Part shown: positions 60,883 through 64,000 of the stretch, piece by piece
Layout of the letters: the number at the start of each line of letters is the position of its first letter
How positions within the stretch are numbered: position 1 is the first letter of the stretch
Assembly (NCBI RefSeq): GCF_030518195.1
Contig: NZ_JAULSC010000001.1
Coordinates: 186,001-250,000 of the forward strand
Source of the DNA: Nocardioides cremeus
GTDB lineage: Bacteria; Actinomycetota; Actinomycetes; Propionibacteriales; Nocardioidaceae
DNA: 64,000 nucleotides
Reading direction: 5' to 3'
Notes under the pieces: generated by a model
What the model was told of the DNA's origin: nothing
The model's database searches: none
The model's input: the letters and a program-made list of their open reading frames with translations, nothing else
Translations under genes and position numbers: made by a program

Positions 60883-62238
60883 GTGCCCGCATCGTCCCTG
60901 CCGACCACCGCCGTCATCGGCGCCGGCATCAGCGGGCTGACCGCCGGCAAGATGCTCGGCGACTACGGCGTGCCCTACACCTGCTACGAGAGCTCCGACC
61001 GGATCGGTGGCAACTGGGCGTTCGGCAACCCCAACGGGCACAGCAGCGCCTACCGCTCGCTGCACATCGACACCTCCAAGCACCGGCTGTCCTTCAAGGA
61101 CTTCCCGATGCCCGAGGACTACCCCGACTTCCCGCACCACACCCAGGTCAAGGCCTACCTCGACTCCTACGCCGAGGCGTTCGGCCTGCTGGACCCGATC
61201 GAGTTCCGCAACGGCGTCGAGCACGCCGACCCCGCGCCCGGCGGCGGGTGGGACCTGCGCCTGCAGTCGGGCGAGGAGCGCCACGTCGACCTGCTCGTGG
61301 TGGCCAACGGCCACCACTGGGACCCGCGCACGGCCGACTTCCCCGGGGAGTTCACCGGCGAGGAGATCCACTCCCACCACTACATCGACCCCCACGACCC
61401 GCTCGACTTCACCGGCAAGCGGATCCTGGTGGTCGGCCTGGGCAACAGCGCCGCCGACATCACCGTCGAGCTCTCGAGCCGCAGCCTGCAGAACGAGGTC
61501 ACGCTCTCCACCCGCTCCAGCGCCTGGATCGTGCCCAAGTACACCGGCGGCCTGCCGGCCGACAAGTACTACGTGACCACGCCGTACCTGCCGCTGGCGT
61601 GGCAGCGCAAGGTGCTGCAGAAGATGCAGTTCATGGCCGGCTCGAACCCCGAGCTCTACGGGCTGCCCAAGCCCAACCACAAGTTCTTCGAGGCGCACCC
61701 GACCCAGTCGGTCGAGCTGCCGCTGCGACTGGGCTCGGGAGACGTCACCCCCAAGCCCAACGTCTCGCGGCTCGACGGCTCGACCGTGCACTTCGAGGAC
61801 GGCACCTCGGGGGAGTTCGACGTCATCGTCTACGCCACCGGCTACAACATCACCTTCCCGTTCTTCGACCCCGACGTGGTCAGCGCCCCCGAGAACCAGA
61901 TCCGGCTCTTCAAGCGGATGTTCCTGCCCGGTCGCGAGGACCTGGTGTTCATGGGGTTCGCGCAGTCCACCCCCACGCTGTTCCCGTTCGTGGAGAGCCA
62001 GGCCCGGCTGCTCGGCGCCTACGCGGTGGGTCGCTACCGCCTGCCGGACGCCGCCACCATGGAGCAGGTCATCGACGCCGACCAGCAGAAGTACACCGGC
62101 CACGTGCTCGACCGGCCCCGCCACACCCAGCAGGTCGACTACTTCATCTACGAGCACGACCTGCGCGCCAAGGAGATCCCGGCCGGCCTCCAGCGCGCCG
62201 AGCGCCTCGGTGGCGGCGTCCTCGCGGGAGCCCGGTGA
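60883..62238 (+). CDS. Flavin-containing monooxygenase (FMO/BVMO-like)
   Basis: 451 residues with start GTG 60883, preceded by GGGAGG. FAD-binding G-A-G-I-S-G (residues ~12-17), the FMO signature F-T-G-E-E-I-H-S-H-H-Y (~155-165, F-x-G-x3-H-x3-Y) and the NADPH-binding V-V-G-L-G-N-S-A-A-D (~183-192) are all present; C-terminal A-T-G-Y is typical. Family members oxygenate S, N or ketones (Baeyer-Villiger). It is followed by a coupled EthR-like TetR and an alpha/beta-hydrolase, reminiscent of EthA/EthR and MymA loci. An ester product would be hydrolysed by the neighbour; that is inferred. Confidence 0.92.
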   Translation: MPASSLPTTAVIGAGISGLTAGKMLGDYGVPYTCYESSDRIGGNWAFGNPNGHSSAYRSLHIDTSKHRLSFKDFPMPEDYPDFPHHTQVKAYLDSYAEAFGLLDPIEFRNGVEHADPAPGGGWDLRLQSGEERHVDLLVVANGHHWDPRTADFPGEFTGEEIHSHHYIDPHDPLDFTGKRILVVGLGNSAADITVELSSRSLQNEVTLSTRSSAWIVPKYTGGLPADKYYVTTPYLPLAWQRKVLQKMQFMAGSNPELYGLPKPNHKFFEAHPTQSVELPLRLGSGDVTPKPNVSRLDGSTVHFEDGTSGEFDVIVYATGYNITFPFFDPDVVSAPENQIRLFKRMFLPGREDLVFMGFAQSTPTLFPFVESQARLLGAYAVGRYRLPDAATMEQVIDADQQKYTGHVLDRPRHTQQVDYFIYEHDLRAKEIPAGLQRAERLGGGVLAGAR

Positions 62239-62891
62239 GCACGCTCGACACCGCCGCCGCCCGGGCGCGCGGCCACCAGCAGGCGCAGGCGCACTCGCCC
62301 GAGAACGCGACCCTGCGCGGCGACCAGCGGCGCACGGCGCTGCTCGGCGCCCTCGACGCGCTGCTGCAGGACTCCACGCTCGAGGCCATCAACATCTCGG
62401 AGATCTCGCGGCGCGCGGGGGTGACCCGCTCGGCGTTCTACTTCTACTTCGAGAACAAGGCCGCCGCGGTCGCGGCGCTGATGGAGCAGATGTACGACGA
62501 CACCGCGGCCGCCGCCGCGCACCTCACCGGCGAGGGCAGCCCGCAGGAGCGGATCGAGGGCACCATCCGGGGCCTGTTCGCCAGCTGGGACCGCCACGAG
62601 CACCTGTGCCGCGCCACCCTGGAGGCTCGCGCCTCCAGCCCGGCCGTGCGCGAGCTGTGGGACGCCGACCGCGAGTCGTTCGTGCCCGTGGTCGCCGCGA
62701 TGATCGAGGCGGAGCGGGCCGCCGGCCGCGCGCCCGGCGGCGTACCGGCGACCACGCTGGCCACGGTGCTGCTCGAGCTCAACGACCGGATGCTCGAGCG
62801 GGTGGCCCTGGGCGGGCCGCTGGCGCGCGAGGACCTGGTCGAGGGCGTGGTCGCGGTGTGGCTGCGCACCATCTACGGAAGGACGTCATGA
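62235..62891 (+). CDS. TetR-family regulator, EthR-like
   Basis: 218 residues. HTH at residues ~32-80: L-E-A-I-N-I-S-E-I-S-R-R-A-G-V-T-R-S-A-F-Y-F-Y-F-E-N-K is split here over the DNA-binding domain and matches EthR (with F-Y-F-Y-F). The C-terminal ligand domain is helical. GTG 62235 overlaps the FMO stop as GTGA and its own stop overlaps the hydrolase ATG (ATGA), so it is translated within the operon it may regulate. EthR represses ethA; a parallel feedback on this FMO is likely. Confidence 0.9.
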   Translation: MSTLDTAAARARGHQQAQAHSPENATLRGDQRRTALLGALDALLQDSTLEAINISEISRRAGVTRSAFYFYFENKAAAVAALMEQMYDDTAAAAAHLTGEGSPQERIEGTIRGLFASWDRHEHLCRATLEARASSPAVRELWDADRESFVPVVAAMIEAERAAGRAPGGVPATTLATVLLELNDRMLERVALGGPLAREDLVEGVVAVWLRTIYGRTS

Positions 62892-63862
62892 CCGACACGA
62901 CCCTGACCCCCGAGGTCACCGCCTCCTCGCAGGCCCACCGCGAGGTGCGCTTCCGCTCCGGTGACGACGAGTGCGTGGCCACCCACGTCGCGGCCGCCCA
63001 CGACGACCTGGCCGGTCCGGTCGGACGTCCGGTGGTGGTGATGGCCCACGGCCTCGCCGGCACCGTCGACTCCGGCCTGCTGCCCTTCGCCGACGGCCTG
63101 GCCGCGGCGGGGCTCGACGTGCTGGCCTTCGACTACCGCGGCTTCGGGCTCTCGGGCGGGTCCACACGCCAGCGGGTCTCGGTGGCCGGCCAGCTCGAGG
63201 ACTTCGCCGCGGCCTGCCGCGCCGCTGCCGTGCTGCCGGGTGTCGACCCCGGGCGCCTGGTGCTGTGGGGGGTCTCGCTCGCGGGCGGGCACGTGCTGGC
63301 CGTGGCCGCCGGGCGCGACGACGTGGCCGCTGTGGTCTCGTTGACGCCGCTGGTCGACGGGGCCGCGGCCGGCCGGCTGGCGCTGCGCCACCACTCGCCA
63401 CTGACGCTGGCCCGCTCCACCGTCGACGGCGTGCGCTCGCGGGCCCTGGGCTCCCGGCGCGGCCCGGTGATGGTGCCGGTCGTCGCCGACCCCGGTCAGC
63501 AGGGCGCGCTGACGCTGCCGGGCTGCAAGGACGACTACCTGGCCCTGGCGGGGCCGTCGTGGCGCAACGAGGTCGACGCCGCCGTGGCCCTCGAGCTCGG
63601 CAGCCACCGTCCGGTCAAGCGGGCCAAGGAGGTCGCCTGCCCGTTGCTGGTGCAGATCGCCGACTTCGACCGGCTCGCTCCGCCGCACGCCGCGGCCAAG
63701 GCGGCGGTCAAGGGGCGGGCCGAGGTCCGGCACTACCCCGGCGACCACTTCGACGTCTGGCCCGGCAAGGACTTCTTCGCCCCCGCGCTCGCCCACCAGG
63801 TGCACTTCCTGACCCGGCACCTGGCGCCGCAGGCGTCCACGGAGCGGGCCGGCGGCCGCTGA
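62888..63862 (+). CDS. Alpha/beta-hydrolase fold enzyme
   Basis: 324 residues. G-x-S-x-G nucleophile elbow G-V-S-L-A-G (residues ~128-133), the oxyanion region A-H-G-L-A-G (~56-61), D-Y-R-G-F-G-L-S-G-G (~84-93), acid D in A-D-F-D-R-L-A-P (~258) and His in G-D-H-F-D-V-W (~285). Typical of serine esterases/peptidases acting on small esters; with the FMO it could hydrolyse lactones or esters made by Baeyer-Villiger oxidation. ATG 62888 overlaps the TetR stop. Confidence 0.9.
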   Translation: MTDTTLTPEVTASSQAHREVRFRSGDDECVATHVAAAHDDLAGPVGRPVVVMAHGLAGTVDSGLLPFADGLAAAGLDVLAFDYRGFGLSGGSTRQRVSVAGQLEDFAAACRAAAVLPGVDPGRLVLWGVSLAGGHVLAVAAGRDDVAAVVSLTPLVDGAAAGRLALRHHSPLTLARSTVDGVRSRALGSRRGPVMVPVVADPGQQGALTLPGCKDDYLALAGPSWRNEVDAAVALELGSHRPVKRAKEVACPLLVQIADFDRLAPPHAAAKAAVKGRAEVRHYPGDHFDVWPGKDFFAPALAHQVHFLTRHLAPQASTERAGGR

Positions 63863-63881
63863 CCCTCGACATCCCGGGGGT

Positions 63882-63898
63882 ACGTACTCCTAGTATGT
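63882..63898. promoter_or_regulatory. Imperfect inverted repeat and -10 before the last gene
   Basis: ACGTACT (63882-63888) and AGTATGT (63892-63898) are inverted with one mismatch around 3 bases, and TAGTAT (63891-63896) is a good -10. The ATG at 63902 is only 5 bases further, so the transcript may be leaderless. Confidence 0.4.
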
Positions 63899-63901
63899 GA
63901 C

Positions 63902-64000
63902 ATGGCCACCCCTCAGAACGCCCTGCTCGACCAGCTCCCCGAGACCGGGGAGCTGACCGAGGAGAGGTTCCGGCGGATGAGCGGAGCCTCGGTCGGGGAG
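63902..64000 (+). CDS. N-terminus of an unidentified protein, cut by the window edge
   Basis: 33 codons are present from ATG 63902, reading M-A-T-P-Q-N-A-L-L-D-Q-L-P-E-T-G then E-L-T-E-E-R-F-R-R-M-S. Charged and without signal peptide. It lies 39 bases after the hydrolase stop and has its own promoter signals. Too short to assign a family. Confidence 0.6.
   Translation, partial: MATPQNALLDQLPETGELTEERFRRMSGASVGE

Overview
The window reads as chromosomal DNA of a very GC-rich, Gram-positive actinobacterium, most likely Nocardioides or a close relative (Propionibacteriales). This is inferred from strong G/C bias at third codon positions, many GTG starts, frequent GTGA/ATGA stop-start overlaps, a mycothiol-type maleylpyruvate-isomerase-family protein, a mycobacterial-type membrane EtfD, and dispersed repeats beginning TTGGTTGAG. 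I see no prophage, transposase, CRISPR array or rRNA operon. One tRNA-Gly(CCC) is present. Coding density is high and no gap exceeds 300 bases.

Layout: (1) 1-2.9 kb: a partial fasciclin protein, a secreted SGNH lipoprotein and a PucR-type regulator. (2) 3-9.3 kb: lipid genes, namely a ferredoxin-reductase-like electron donor plus acyl-CoA desaturase pair divergent from PucR, a double GNAT, an MFS transporter and an acyl-CoA synthetase. (3) 9.3-17.6 kb: MOSC protein, two copies of a dispersed repeat, peptidase E, phosphoglucomutase, enoyl-CoA hydratase, SDR and MDMPI-family genes. (4) 17.6-23.7 kb: GAF/PP2C phosphatase, an NHLRC2-like thioredoxin/beta-propeller protein coupled to a second MOSC protein, and a LysE/LysG exporter-regulator pair. 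(5) 23.7-28 kb: acyl-CoA dehydrogenase divergent from an Rrf2 regulator, a sulfotransferase-like coiled-coil protein and a SnoaL-like protein with a KstR-like box. (6) 28-34.7 kb: DUF2461, tRNA-Gly, SGNH hydrolase, a dcd-sulfotransferase-DksA-like operon, and a sodium:solute symporter with a small membrane partner. (7) 34.7-41.2 kb: a giant EtfD-like iron-sulfur protein with an unusual repetitive tail, and a secreted metallohydrolase-like protein. (8) 41.3-51.7 kb: transporters, IclR, a secreted protein of unknown function, patatin, DTD, two malyl-CoA-lyase-like proteins, DUF1992 and small membrane proteins. (9) 51.8-59.2 kb: MFS and M20 peptidase pair, nitroreductase, and a histidine-utilisation operon (M20 amidohydrolase, hutF, hutI). 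(10) 59.3-64 kb: secreted M1 peptidase, then a coupled flavin monooxygenase, TetR and alpha/beta-hydrolase operon, with a new gene starting at the window edge.

The clearest theme is fatty-acid and possibly sterol catabolism: acyl-CoA synthetase, acyl-CoA dehydrogenase, enoyl-CoA hydratase and the EtfD-like protein that would pass electrons from ETF to menaquinone. A shared 16-bp palindrome-containing motif (TACNGGNCNGTAACTT) lies upstream of both the acyl-CoA dehydrogenase (two copies) and etfD (one copy), suggesting one regulon. The most unusual object is the roughly 480-residue tail of the EtfD-like protein, which carries eight S-L-F-D motifs, the last at the extreme C-terminus.
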